Shown piece by piece: positions 33,248 through 42,201 of a DNA stretch of 64,000 bases (positions are counted from its first letter, which is position 1; each line of letters begins with the position of its first letter). Both the position numbers and the translations under genes were made by a program. Under the pieces are notes generated by a model. That model searched no databases, was not told where the DNA came from, and worked only from the letters and a program-made list of their open reading frames with translations. Source of the stretch: Planctomycetota bacterium (GTDB taxonomy: Bacteria > Planctomycetota > OFTM77); contig JAJDCO010000112.1 of NCBI GenBank assembly GCA_029260795.1, forward strand, positions 88,576 through 152,575, read 5' to 3'.

Positions 33248-36200
33248 TCAGCGCTCGAGATTCAGGCTCGAGGCCTCCCCCAAGGCATGCAGCCAGATGT
33301 CGTGCTCGCCCGACAGCTCACGAGCAGTCTCGAACACGCGGCGATGATGCGTGAACAAGATGACCTGTGTTCGCTTCGAGAGCTCGGCCAGCACCTCCAA
33401 CGTGGCGCGTGAGCGCTCGTCGTCGAAGTTGATCAGGATATCATCGACGATGAAAGGCATCGGCTCGACACGCTCGAGGTGCTGCTCGAGCGTCGCCAGG
33501 CGAAGGGCGAGGTAGAGCTGGTCACAGGTGCCCTCGCTCATGCCCGCGACGGGCACGCGTTCACCGCTGTCGCGCACTCCGACCAGGATCGGGCGCTCCT
33601 TGTCGTCGACGTCCTCGACCAGGCGCTGGAAGGAGCCGCGCGTCAGATGGACGAAGAGGCCCTCGGCGCGTCGGAGCACGGGCGCCTGATTCTCCTGGCG
33701 GTAGCGATCGATCTCACGACGGAGCAGGGCGGCGGCGAGCCGGAGTCGGATGTACTGTCGGACGCCGGTGTCCAAGGTCGCCACCAGAGCTTGCCAGCGC
33801 TCGGCGAGCTCGGCCGAACGGGCGCTGCCATCCATGCGGTCCAGCTCGGCTTGCAGAACACCGAGCTGCGTGTACAGATCGTTTCGCTGCGCTTCCGCCT
33901 GTTCCAGCTCTCTCCCGATGCGCACCAAGCGCTCCTCGAGCGCGGCCGGCGTGACACCCGTCGCTCGCCTTTCGAGCTCCTCGAGATCCGCCCCGTCACC
34001 GTCCTCCAGGAGCAGCTGCTCCAACCTCTCCAGCTCCAGCCGCAGCTCACGACGCTCCGCCGAGTGGCGCTCGATCGCTTCCAGGTCGTCCTCGTCGCCG
34101 CAGCGTGCCTCGGTCCGGAGTGAAGCGATGCGAGCTTGAATCGTCTCCACGGTGGACTCCGCGTTGTTCAGCTCCTGACGCTGTTCCCGAATCTGCAATC
34201 CGTTCTTCTCGCGCAGGGTCTCGCGACGCCTCGCCTCCTCGAGCTGCGTCTTGAGCCGGCCCAGGATCACCTCCACCGGCAGCTCCGCCAGATCGGCCGC
34301 CACCTGGCGAGCGAAGGCTTGGACCTCTTGCTCGAATCGACGTGCGTCGTCGTCGATGCCGGCCACGCGGCGCTCGTTGGTCGCGGCCTTGTCCACCAGG
34401 TCGAACAGGCGGGTCAGGTCGCCGACGAGCTCGTCCGCCTGCTCCGCGCTCAGCTCGGCCGGCAGCGCCAGCTCGGTTCGCAGCGAGTCCCATTGCAAGT
34501 CCCAACGCTGCTGATCCGCGTTTCGACGCGCGAGCTCTTCGGTGTGCCCGGTCTCCTGCTGCTTGCGCTCCCGCAGGTCTCGCTCCAGATCCGCGCGAGC
34601 CCGTCGGCGCTGATCCTCCTCTTCCAAGCGCTGCTCGGCCCGCGCTCCCCACTCGAGGAGCGAGAGTGGATCGCCGGGCGCTTCTTCACCCAGAAGCTCG
34701 GCCAGTCGAGCTCCGAGCGCTCGGCGCCGATCGGCCACGGCTCGAAGGCGGCCCGTGAGGTCTTCGAGACGGGGCTGCTTCTCCAGAACCTGCCGGCGAC
34801 TCTCCAACCAGGCGCCCATCTCGCTCGGCGAATGAGGCTCGAGACCCGTATCGGCCCACAAGCCTCGCCACTCGTCGGCCCATCGGTCGCGATCCGCCTG
34901 CAGAGTCGCGGCCACCTCGTCCGCGTCGGCCAAGGCAGTGACGCAGCGCTCGCGACGCACTCGCAACGACGCCGCTTGATGCACACGATCCGCTTCCCGC
35001 CGCAGTCGATCGGCCAGCTGGTCCGCCGCCCGAAGAGCGGCCTCGAAGCGCTCGGCGGCCTCGCCATCGGCACCGTCCTTTCGTGTCGCTTGCCAGAGTG
35101 CATCGCGCTCGCGACGCGCGGCCAGCAGCTCGTCTTCGCTCGGAACGGAGCCACCGGCCTCGACCTCTCCCAGTCGCACGTCGAGCTCGGCAAGCTCGGT
35201 CGTGAGCTTCTCGCGGGCGGTCGTCTCGTGACGGCTCCGATCGCGAATCTCCAGCTCGCGCTGCTCGAACAGAGCGACCGACGGCGCCGGAGGCGCGGCG
35301 AGGCGGGCGAGGGATTCCAGATCGCGTGGACCGAGCGGCATCCGGGCGAGCGCTTCTGCGAGCTGTCGCCGCTCGCGTTCCACTTGGTGGTGGAGCTCAT
35401 GCCACTCGGCGTCGAGGTCGCCCGCCCGCTGGGCGGCTTTCCAGGCGGCTCGCAGCTCGTCGCTCGGCGGAGGTGCCGGCGTCTCGGTCCAACATTGATC
35501 CAAGCGCGTGAGTGCTTCCCGACAGCGCGAGAGCGCCTCTTGCTCCTCGGCAATGCGCTCGTCGACGCGTCGTCGCTCCTGGGCGTGCTTGAGGAGTCGG
35601 GCGCGCCGCTCCCAGGCGGGCCGCAGGAGCTCGACTTGCCCGAGATCGAGATCCGGTCGAACTCGACGAAGAAGATGGCGGGCTTCATCGAGCTGTCGTG
35701 CTTCCTCGCGCAAGATGCGAGGCCGATCGGCCTGAGCCTTCTTGTGGCTCCCGTGGGATTCGCGGAGCGCATCGAGGCGCTCGGCTTGCTCGAGGACAGG
35801 CTTGGGCCCGACCAGCTGCTCGAGCTCGTGCTCCAGCTCGGAGAGCCGCTTCAGCGCGCGGCTCTGCAGCTCGAGCGCCGATTCGAGACGACGCTCCGCA
35901 TCCTGACGTCGCGCCGCGAAGTCGGGGGCGAGCTCGATCACGTCGCCCGAGGCCATCAGGCGTTGCTGGAGCCTCCGGCGGCTCGCGAAGCGAGGCAGTG
36001 CGCGTTGGAGAGATTGGAGCTGGCGCCGTTCAGCCAGGAGCGCTCCCACGGTCTGCTCGATGCCGGACAAGCGATCTCCGACGACCTCTCGCTCCTGACG
36101 TCGCTCCTCCCATTGGCGCGCGGGCAGCGAGGCCTCCTTGAGGGCCCGCCGCGCTTCGTCGAGCGCCGACAGAGTCTTGTTGATCGAGGGGTTGGAGCCA

Positions 36201-36727
36201 CGAGCCTTGAAGAGCGCCTCCGCGTCGGTCTCGAGCTGCGAGAGAAGTCGTCGCAGCCGACCGGCACCCACGCCGGCCGAGAACAGCGCTTGCCCGACCT
36301 CGCCTTTTTGCTGCAGGAGATCCTCGCCTCCACGAATCAGCGTGGCGTGGTCGATGCCGAAGAGTGTTTGAAAGAGCTGCTCGCCGACTCCCGTGAGGAA
36401 CCGTGCCAACGCATCCTCGGGGAGTGGCGTCTCGTCGGGTCCCAGCAGCGTCCGTTTGCGGCCCTTCTTGCGCACGATCTCCAGCTCGGTGCCGTCGGAA
36501 TGCCGCAGTCGTCCGCCGACGCGGAGCTGTGGGCTCGGGTGCCGAAAGTCGTCGGAGGTCGAATGCGGGAACCCGTACAGCAGCGCCTTCAGCGCGCGCA
36601 GCGTGGAGCTCTTGCCGGCCTCGTTCTCGCCGAAGATCACGTGCAGGCCCGCCTGCCCGTCGGAGAGATCGAGGGTGCGGTCGGCGAACGGGCCGAATGC
36701 CTTCAAATGAAGCTCGCAGATCCTCAT
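33248..36727 (-). CDS. YhaN-like SMC/SbcC-type ATPase
   Basis: A 1159-residue cytoplasmic ABC-type ATPase of the RecF/SbcC/YhaN group. The N-terminal head has CELHLKAFGPFADRTL and Walker A GENEAGKSS at residues 33-41. A YhaN segment follows (GVGEQLFQTLFGIDHATLIRG). Residues about 200-960 are almost continuous Arg/Glu/Leu coiled coil. The C-terminal head has the ABC signature MSEGTCDQLYLALRLA, Walker B MPFIVDDILINFDDERS and the H-loop ILFTHH. The start overlaps the YhaO stop by ATGA (36724-36727). Together they should form an Mre11/Rad50-like DNA-end-processing complex. Confidence 0.9.
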   Translation of the reverse strand: MRICELHLKAFGPFADRTLDLSDGQAGLHVIFGENEAGKSSTLRALKALLYGFPHSTSDDFRHPSPQLRVGGRLRHSDGTELEIVRKKGRKRTLLGPDETPLPEDALARFLTGVGEQLFQTLFGIDHATLIRGGEDLLQQKGEVGQALFSAGVGAGRLRRLLSQLETDAEALFKARGSNPSINKTLSALDEARRALKEASLPARQWEERRQEREVVGDRLSGIEQTVGALLAERRQLQSLQRALPRFASRRRLQQRLMASGDVIELAPDFAARRQDAERRLESALELQSRALKRLSELEHELEQLVGPKPVLEQAERLDALRESHGSHKKAQADRPRILREEARQLDEARHLLRRVRPDLDLGQVELLRPAWERRARLLKHAQERRRVDERIAEEQEALSRCREALTRLDQCWTETPAPPPSDELRAAWKAAQRAGDLDAEWHELHHQVERERRQLAEALARMPLGPRDLESLARLAAPPAPSVALFEQRELEIRDRSRHETTAREKLTTELAELDVRLGEVEAGGSVPSEDELLAARRERDALWQATRKDGADGEAAERFEAALRAADQLADRLRREADRVHQAASLRVRRERCVTALADADEVAATLQADRDRWADEWRGLWADTGLEPHSPSEMGAWLESRRQVLEKQPRLEDLTGRLRAVADRRRALGARLAELLGEEAPGDPLSLLEWGARAEQRLEEEDQRRRARADLERDLRERKQQETGHTEELARRNADQQRWDLQWDSLRTELALPAELSAEQADELVGDLTRLFDLVDKAATNERRVAGIDDDARRFEQEVQAFARQVAADLAELPVEVILGRLKTQLEEARRRETLREKNGLQIREQRQELNNAESTVETIQARIASLRTEARCGDEDDLEAIERHSAERRELRLELERLEQLLLEDGDGADLEELERRATGVTPAALEERLVRIGRELEQAEAQRNDLYTQLGVLQAELDRMDGSARSAELAERWQALVATLDTGVRQYIRLRLAAALLRREIDRYRQENQAPVLRRAEGLFVHLTRGSFQRLVEDVDDKERPILVGVRDSGERVPVAGMSEGTCDQLYLALRLATLEQHLERVEPMPFIVDDILINFDDERSRATLEVLAELSKRTQVILFTHHRRVFETARELSGEHDIWLHALGEASSLNLER

Positions 36728-37989
36728 CCCTCGGGCTCCTCGGTCGCCAGCCGATGGAGCAGCAGCTCCTGGACGTCCTCGAGGACCGAGGCGAGCGACT
36801 CCGAGGCGGTCGGGTCGAGAAAGTCCTCGCCCGCCAGAACGTCGCTCGGCAGCTTCTTGCGCAGGTCGGCCAGCTCCGGTACGAGCGAGGCGAGCTCGTC
36901 GGAATGCTCCCGGAGCCGCTGGATTGATCGCACCAGGCCACCGAGGGCTTCGTGCTCGGAGAGGAGATCCGACAGGGAAGCCGCGCGGCGCGTTGCCAGC
37001 TCGACTCGCTCGATCCACACGCCATCCCCGCCCAGGCCGGTCGCGATCTGTCGGATGCCTTGCTTCCAGTGCTCGCTGCGCGCGTGCAGCTCGGCATGGG
37101 CCAGGCCGGCGCCCGTCAAGGTGACGCGCACGCCGAGCGGACGACCCTCCGCCGCCGCGATCACGTGGCCGAGCTCCGGCTCCACGCGATCCAAGGCTTC
37201 CTCCGCGCTCTCGGCGTCGGCGACGTCGACCGCGCACCTCGCCCAGCGGAACACGTCGCAGTCGCGATGCTCCACCGACGTCACGTCGCCCCCGTCGATG
37301 GTCACCAGCGACGCACCCTTCGCGCCCGTTTCCTTGATGTGCCGGCCCTGGAGATTGCCCGGGTAAACGATCCAAGGGTCCTCGGTCACGACCTCACGCT
37401 GGTGCACGTGCCCCAAGGCCCAGTAGGCATACCCCTTCGAGCGAAGCACGTCGAGCGATGTCGGTGCGTAGTCGTCGTGTCCGGGTCGGCCATCCAGATT
37501 GGTATGGAGGAGACCGATGTCGAAAAGGCCGGTGATCGCATCGGGGTAGCCGGCGGCAAGGTCCTCGGTGACCGCTCGCGTCGCGAAGCCGCGGCCGTGA
37601 ATCGCGACGCCGTTCTTCTCATCGAGCACCGTCTCCGCCTGCCGGGTGGAGAACACGTGCACGTTGGCGGGTGGCCGCAGCACCTTCGTGATCTGGCTCG
37701 CCGCGTCATGGTTACCAGCGATCAGGTAAGCGCCGATCCCTTCGTTGGCCAGGCGCGACATCTGATCGACGAAGAAGAGCCCGGTATTGTAGTCGCGCCA
37801 ATCGCCGTCGTAGAGGTCGCCGGCGAGGAGCACGAAGGCGACCTCTTCTTCGATGGCGAGCGAGACGAGGTTGGCGAACGCACGGCGAGTGGCGCCACGA
37901 ATCTCCTCGACCGGAGCGCCCTCATAGCGCTCGAGCCCGCGCAGAGGGCTGTCGAGGTGCACGTCCGCTGCATGAATGAATCGAAACAT
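36724..37989 (-). CDS. YhaO-like DNA-repair metallophosphoesterase (SbcD/Mre11 type)
   Basis: A 421-residue nuclease with the calcineurin-like metal centre: FIHAADVHLDSPL, LLAGDLYDGDWRD, LIAGNHDAAS, LLHTNLDG and GHVHQRE. All the usual Asp, His and Asn ligands are present. The C-terminal 150 residues are a capping part that ends in helix-rich sequence (LSDLLSEHEALGGLVRSI), expected to contact the YhaN coiled coil. The start at 37989 follows a GGTGG site. A CCCGAATGTTCGGG palindrome lies 22-35 bases upstream, so regulation by a DNA-damage or other repressor is likely. Confidence 0.9.
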   Translation of the reverse strand: MFRFIHAADVHLDSPLRGLERYEGAPVEEIRGATRRAFANLVSLAIEEEVAFVLLAGDLYDGDWRDYNTGLFFVDQMSRLANEGIGAYLIAGNHDAASQITKVLRPPANVHVFSTRQAETVLDEKNGVAIHGRGFATRAVTEDLAAGYPDAITGLFDIGLLHTNLDGRPGHDDYAPTSLDVLRSKGYAYWALGHVHQREVVTEDPWIVYPGNLQGRHIKETGAKGASLVTIDGGDVTSVEHRDCDVFRWARCAVDVADAESAEEALDRVEPELGHVIAAAEGRPLGVRVTLTGAGLAHAELHARSEHWKQGIRQIATGLGGDGVWIERVELATRRAASLSDLLSEHEALGGLVRSIQRLREHSDELASLVPELADLRKKLPSDVLAGEDFLDPTASESLASVLEDVQELLLHRLATEEPEG

Positions 37990-38010
37990 CGCCACCGCCC
38001 AAGTCACTCA

Positions 38011-38024
38011 CCCGAATGTTCGGG
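38011..38024 (-). promoter_or_regulatory. 14-bp palindromic operator upstream of yhaO
   Basis: CCCGAATGTTCGGG is perfectly symmetric apart from the central TG. It lies 22 bases upstream of the yhaO ATG and resembles the CGAAC/GTTCG type of LexA box. The 355-base gap between yhaO and the SIS gene holds this site, a gene fragment (next entry) and nothing else clear. Confidence 0.45.
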
Positions 38025-38104
38025 AGATGTTAACACGACGGTGGCGTGCAAGCCAAGCCGACGCGGCGGCGACGACGAGAACTTGGCTCCGAGGGCTGCG
38101 AGGT

Positions 38105-38218
38105 CTAGCGCTTGGACGCTGCGGCGGAGCGGAGCTCATACTCGAACTTCAGGTCCTCCCGACCGGCCTCGTCCCAGACACGCGCTCGGAGCACGTCGCC
38201 TTCGCGCGCGTAGCGGAT
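38105..38218 (-). pseudogene. Orphan 37-codon C-terminal fragment
   Basis: Minus-strand sequence after a stop at 38219-38221 reads IRYAREGDVLRARVWDEAG, then LKFEYELR, and ends at a stop at 38105. It has the look and codon use of a protein end. The short strands (YAREGDVLRARV, FEYELR) resemble the last two strands of DUF6265/DUF1579-like lipocalin domains. No start codon is available, so it is a remnant. The same pattern appears in the full-length secreted protein at 51 kb, but I cannot say they are related. Confidence 0.35.
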
Positions 38219-38344
38219 TCAGAATCATGAAGACGAAGTGGATCCATGGAGAGCTCAGGCGTCGTTACAGAAACGCACAGTCAATCGAGTCACCCACGAG
38301 GAGTCATGAGATGTCGGTCAAGCTGTCCGGCGGCCTGGGGGCTC

Positions 38345-39421
38345 TCACTCGAGAATCACCGAGCCCCGAATGACCCGGTTGCTGACCTCGTTCACGACAT
38401 CGATCCGGAGCCCTCCCAACCACCGATCGAGATCGCAACCGGCGGCTGCGGCGAGGGCGAGAGCGATCCTTTGGCCCACCACCGCCACCTGGAGGAGGCC
38501 GACCAGCCCCCCCGTCCAGTCGAGCCCGGCGTCATCGCCAGTCAGGTTCACCAACCAGCTCCGAGCACCGAGGGCATCCCAGCCGCCGTCCAGCTCGCGG
38601 GCTCGTTGCAAGCTCGCCACGTCCGGTGCCAGCATCGTGATGAGCGTTTTCTCGTCGACCCGAAACATCTCGAGATGGTTGAACTCCTCGAGACACTGCG
38701 ACTGCGAGTCGAGCCCATACTCCTTGAGCTTGGCGGAGACGTAGTGCGCGATCGGCAGGTACGGGCCGCTCGCCAGCACGACGAAGCGATCGCGCCCGTC
38801 CGCCGCCGCTGACGCAGCCTCGGTGATCGGACGACGGCTGGCGGCGATCGCCTCGGACACCGCGTCCGCGAGGTTTGTCAGGTCGGCTTCTCGACCCCGA
38901 GTGGCCTCCAGAGCCAACCACTCGGCCAGGAGCGCCGCCAAGAAGGTCTTCGTTTGAGCGATCTGATGGTGGTACCCCGGGTAGACGCCGTCGGCCAACG
39001 CTTCGGGCGGGCTGGTCTCGAGCAGGAAAGTCTCGGTCGCTTCTTGCGTCAATGCGGAGCCCGCGTTGTCCGTGAGGGCGACCACGCGCGCACCGGCTTG
39101 CCGCGCCAGCCGAGCGGCCTCGATGGTGCGAGGCGTGCGCCCCGAGATGCTGGCACAGAGCACGAGATCATCAAGTCCGAGCCGGGGCGCCCACCAGCGC
39201 ATGTCCATCGAGCGAGCCGCGGTCACGGAGTCGGCACCGACGAGCCGCGCTTGCCACGCCGCCGCTTCGGCGGCGAAGGCCATGTCCCCGCAGCCGACGA
39301 GAAAGACGCGCTCGCAGCCTGCGAGCTCTCGCGAGGCCCACTCGGACCGCCCCCGCTCGAGGAGTCGGCGCAGCAGCTCGGGTTGCTCGGCGATCTCGGT
39401 CTCGATCCACGGCTCGGACAT
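38345..39421 (-). CDS. Double-SIS sugar-phosphate protein (GlmS/AgaS-like)
   Basis: A 358-residue protein of two SIS domains without the glutaminase part of GlmS. The first has FLVGCGDMAFAAEAAAWQA and LVLCASISGRTPRTIEAARLA; the second has FVVLASGPYLPIAHYVSAKLKE and CLEEFNHLEMFRVDE, a signature near the isomerase active site. Such proteins act as aldose-ketose isomerases or amino-sugar deaminases; the exact substrate cannot be read. GGAGG precedes the ATG. It starts 28 bases after the S9 peptidase gene and is probably co-transcribed with it. Confidence 0.85.
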   Translation of the reverse strand: MSEPWIETEIAEQPELLRRLLERGRSEWASRELAGCERVFLVGCGDMAFAAEAAAWQARLVGADSVTAARSMDMRWWAPRLGLDDLVLCASISGRTPRTIEAARLARQAGARVVALTDNAGSALTQEATETFLLETSPPEALADGVYPGYHHQIAQTKTFLAALLAEWLALEATRGREADLTNLADAVSEAIAASRRPITEAASAAADGRDRFVVLASGPYLPIAHYVSAKLKEYGLDSQSQCLEEFNHLEMFRVDEKTLITMLAPDVASLQRARELDGGWDALGARSWLVNLTGDDAGLDWTGGLVGLLQVAVVGQRIALALAAAAGCDLDRWLGGLRIDVVNEVSNRVIRGSVILE

Positions 39422-39449
39422 CGAGGGCCTCCGCGAAGTCAGGACAGAC

Positions 39450-41786
39450 TCAGCCCTTCACATAGCGGTCGAACCAATCGACCATCTCGGCGATGACGTG
39501 CAGCACCGACTCCTCGGCTCTGTATCCATGTCCCTCGTGCGGGAGCGTCACGAGCCGCACCGTCGCTCCGTGTCCTTTGAGCGCGTCGAAGAAGCGCTCG
39601 GACTGCAGCGGCTGTGTGCCCGGGTTCGGATCGACCTCGCCGTGGATCATGAGCAAGGGCCGCTTCACTTGGTCGGCGAACAGAATCGGGGACATGGCGA
39701 GGTAGGTGTCGCGCGCTTCCCAGAGCGTTCGGCGCTCAGTCTGAAAGCCGAAAGGTGTCAGCGTACGGTTGTAGGCACCACTCCGCGCGATGCCAGCGCG
39801 AAAGAGCTCGCTCTGGAGGAGAAGTGTCGCCGTCATGGTCGCGCCATAGCTGTGACCGCCGATGCCGACTCGCTCGGGATCGGCGACGCCTCGCTCGCTC
39901 AGGTATCGGATGGCCGCGTCGGCGCTGCTGACGACCTGCTCGACGTAGCGATCGTTCATGTTCTCGGGATCGCCGATCACCGGCATGGCCGCGTCGAGCA
40001 GCACCGCGTAGCCACGGAGCAGGAAGAGGAGCGGCGAGGGGCCGGCCGGACGCACGAAGCGATGCGGCGAGGAGGTCACTTGTCCGGCCGTATCGGCGTC
40101 GAGGTACTCCTCGGGGTAAGCCCAGATGATCAGCGGCAAGCGCGTGCCCTCACGGTAGTCGGGCGGCAGGTACAAGCTGCCCGAGAGGTCGACGCCATCC
40201 TCACGCGAGTAGCGCACGATCTCCTTCTTCACGCCCGCGAACTCGGGTGCCGGGTCGGGATGCTGAACCAGCACGGTCGGCGGCGCTCCGTTGTCCAAGC
40301 GGCGCAGCCGATAGCACGGCGGTGAGTCGGGGCTCTCGCGCAGCGTCAAGATCTCGGGGCGCCGTCCTCGCAAACCCAATACGTACTCGAAGCAATCGGG
40401 GTCGCACTCCCACAATCTCGTGCTCTCGAGCGACTCGAGGTCCAATCGATCGAGGAAGGGACGGTTGCCTTCGGGGCTCGCACCGCCGCCCGAGAGGTAG
40501 ACCGCACCGTCGTCGACGCGGATCACCGACCGTCCGGCCGGGTCCACGACCGAGAGCGGTCTTCCGGGGTCGCTGTAGGCGTCGCGCACGCTCAAGTCCC
40601 AGAGCAGTCGCCGCTCGCCGCCGGGGTGGAGCTCGCAGATCCAAGAGCGGTACCAGTATCGATCGCGGTCGTACTCGGACACCAAGGCCCGGCCCGGCTG
40701 CTCCAATGACTCCACGCCGACGCAGCGATGCTCGATGCGCATCAGCTCCTCGGGCTCGCCATCGAAGGGGGCGTTCCAGCGTACCAGTCGATCTCGCTCG
40801 GGAACTTCGCGCTTGGGATCACCGTCGTCGAGCGCTTCCATCCAGAGCAAGGTGCTCGGTGCATTCGTCTGCCAGGCGATCTGACGCCGGCCTCGCGGGA
40901 CGCCACCGATGGGGATTTCCTCGAGGAGCGGCCGTTGAGCGATCTCACAGACCAGGCGCCCATCGAGATCCCACACCTCGAAGCGCTCCGGGAAATGGCT
41001 GTCGGGGAGTCGATACGAGTACGGGCGCTCGATGCGCGAGACGAGCAGCCAGTGTCCGTCCGGCGAAGGACTGAATCGACGATAGTTGGCCGCGTCTCCC
41101 AGGGGAGTCACGACGCCCGAGTCCCAGTCCATCCGAACGACTCGCGATCGGAGCGACCATTCGTACAGTGCCTCGTCGTGGGGATCCTTCAACAGATCCG
41201 TGAAGGTCCGGACCTGGGAGATCACGCCTTCGGAGTCGTGCACGTTCGGCCCGGGTGGCACGGGTGGACGCACGGGCGCCTCGCCACGATCGTCCGGCAC
41301 CAGTCGAACCAGCAGCGTGCGACCGTCCGGCAGCACGCTCACCGGCTGGCGTCCGACGGAGTTGAGCGGTGCATCGAGCAACCGCTCCAACCCACCGGAT
41401 TCGACGCGCCCACCCCACAGCTCGACGCGATCTTCTGAGGTCAGCGTGACCAGAAAGCGGGTCTGATCGGGCGACCAGAGGAAGTGCCCGAGGTGCGTCC
41501 CCGGAGGCAACGGGAGCTCGCGGCGCTCACCGGTGTCGATGTGACGAAGAGCGAGCCCCACGAAGCTGCGTGGGCCATGAGGTGCCGCATTCTTGGGGTT
41601 GATGCGCCGACCGGCCAGTCTCCAGAAGGGAGTGGCCAGATCCTCGAGGGGCGGTAGCCCGGCGCGCATCACCTCGAGCAGATGATCGCCGCTCGGTGAG
41701 AGCGCCAGGAACGGTGGCGGTGGCGCCAGAGCAATCCGCTCGAGCAGCGGATCCGGCCGGCGATACCCGGCCCCGGACGTCGCCAT
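39450..41786 (-). CDS. S9-family peptidase (prolyl oligopeptidase / glutamyl endopeptidase type)
   Basis: A 778-residue alpha/beta hydrolase with an N-terminal propeller-like region (about 1-510) rich in WSPDQTRFLVTL and SPDGHWLLVSRIERPY motifs. The catalytic domain has the nucleophile Ser in GIGGHSYGATMTATLLLQS, the Asp in MIHGEVDPNPGTQP, and the His in LPHEGHGYRAEES. The segment YLPPDYREGTRLPLIIWAYPEEY matches S9 glutamyl-endopeptidase-like proteins. No signal peptide is visible, so it may be cytosolic. It is first gene of a two-gene unit with the SIS protein. GGAG lies upstream of the ATG at 41786. Confidence 0.9.
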   Translation of the reverse strand: MATSGAGYRRPDPLLERIALAPPPPFLALSPSGDHLLEVMRAGLPPLEDLATPFWRLAGRRINPKNAAPHGPRSFVGLALRHIDTGERRELPLPPGTHLGHFLWSPDQTRFLVTLTSEDRVELWGGRVESGGLERLLDAPLNSVGRQPVSVLPDGRTLLVRLVPDDRGEAPVRPPVPPGPNVHDSEGVISQVRTFTDLLKDPHDEALYEWSLRSRVVRMDWDSGVVTPLGDAANYRRFSPSPDGHWLLVSRIERPYSYRLPDSHFPERFEVWDLDGRLVCEIAQRPLLEEIPIGGVPRGRRQIAWQTNAPSTLLWMEALDDGDPKREVPERDRLVRWNAPFDGEPEELMRIEHRCVGVESLEQPGRALVSEYDRDRYWYRSWICELHPGGERRLLWDLSVRDAYSDPGRPLSVVDPAGRSVIRVDDGAVYLSGGGASPEGNRPFLDRLDLESLESTRLWECDPDCFEYVLGLRGRRPEILTLRESPDSPPCYRLRRLDNGAPPTVLVQHPDPAPEFAGVKKEIVRYSREDGVDLSGSLYLPPDYREGTRLPLIIWAYPEEYLDADTAGQVTSSPHRFVRPAGPSPLLFLLRGYAVLLDAAMPVIGDPENMNDRYVEQVVSSADAAIRYLSERGVADPERVGIGGHSYGATMTATLLLQSELFRAGIARSGAYNRTLTPFGFQTERRTLWEARDTYLAMSPILFADQVKRPLLMIHGEVDPNPGTQPLQSERFFDALKGHGATVRLVTLPHEGHGYRAEESVLHVIAEMVDWFDRYVKG

Positions 41787-41880
41787 GGTGTGAGATCTCC
41801 AGTGAGGGCACGAAGCGATCGAGGGACTCTACCACATGCCGAAAAGAACCGCGTCGCAGGGAACCGCGCGCAAAGCGAGC

Positions 41881-42184
41881 GGCGCCCGCGTCCGCACGTC
41901 GGAGGTCGTCCCTCGCCCACGACGAACAAGTCCCGCCCAGGAACGACCTGCCCCCAAAAGAACCGCGCGCAAAGCAAGCGGGACAACGGCGATGTCCAAA
42001 GCCAAGCGCGTCCCACCGCGAGCGAAGCAAGCGGCACCCGCGTCCGCACGTCGGAGGTCGTCCCTCGCCCACGACGAACAAGTCCCGCCAAGGAACGACC
42101 CGGCCCCAAAAGAACCGCGCGCGAAGCAAGCGGGCCAACGGCGATGTCCAAAGCCAAGAACGTACCACCGCGAGCGAAGCAAGC
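41881..42184. repeat. 152-bp tandem repeat, two copies plus a partial one
   Basis: Copies at 41881-42032 and 42033-42184 are about 90 percent identical by eye. A partial copy (AAAAGAACCGCG...AAAGCGAGC) at 41839-41880 precedes them. Within each unit, AACCGCGCGCAAAGCAAGC and ACCGCGAGCGAAGCAAGC are internal half-repeats. The 415-base gap between the kinase and peptidase genes is almost filled by this array. Several long frames run through it, but the unit is not a multiple of three, so I do not regard it as coding. Confidence 0.9.
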
Positions 42185-42201
42185 GGCACGACACCCGCCC
42201 C

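Noticed and set aside
34136..37366. 1076-codon plus-strand open frame opposite YhaN/YhaO
   Set aside because: The minus strand holds two complete, motif-rich genes here; the plus frame is a shadow caused by high GC at third positions.
41839..42184. CRISPR array
   Set aside because: The units are 152 bases long and contiguous without unique spacers, and there are no cas genes in the window.
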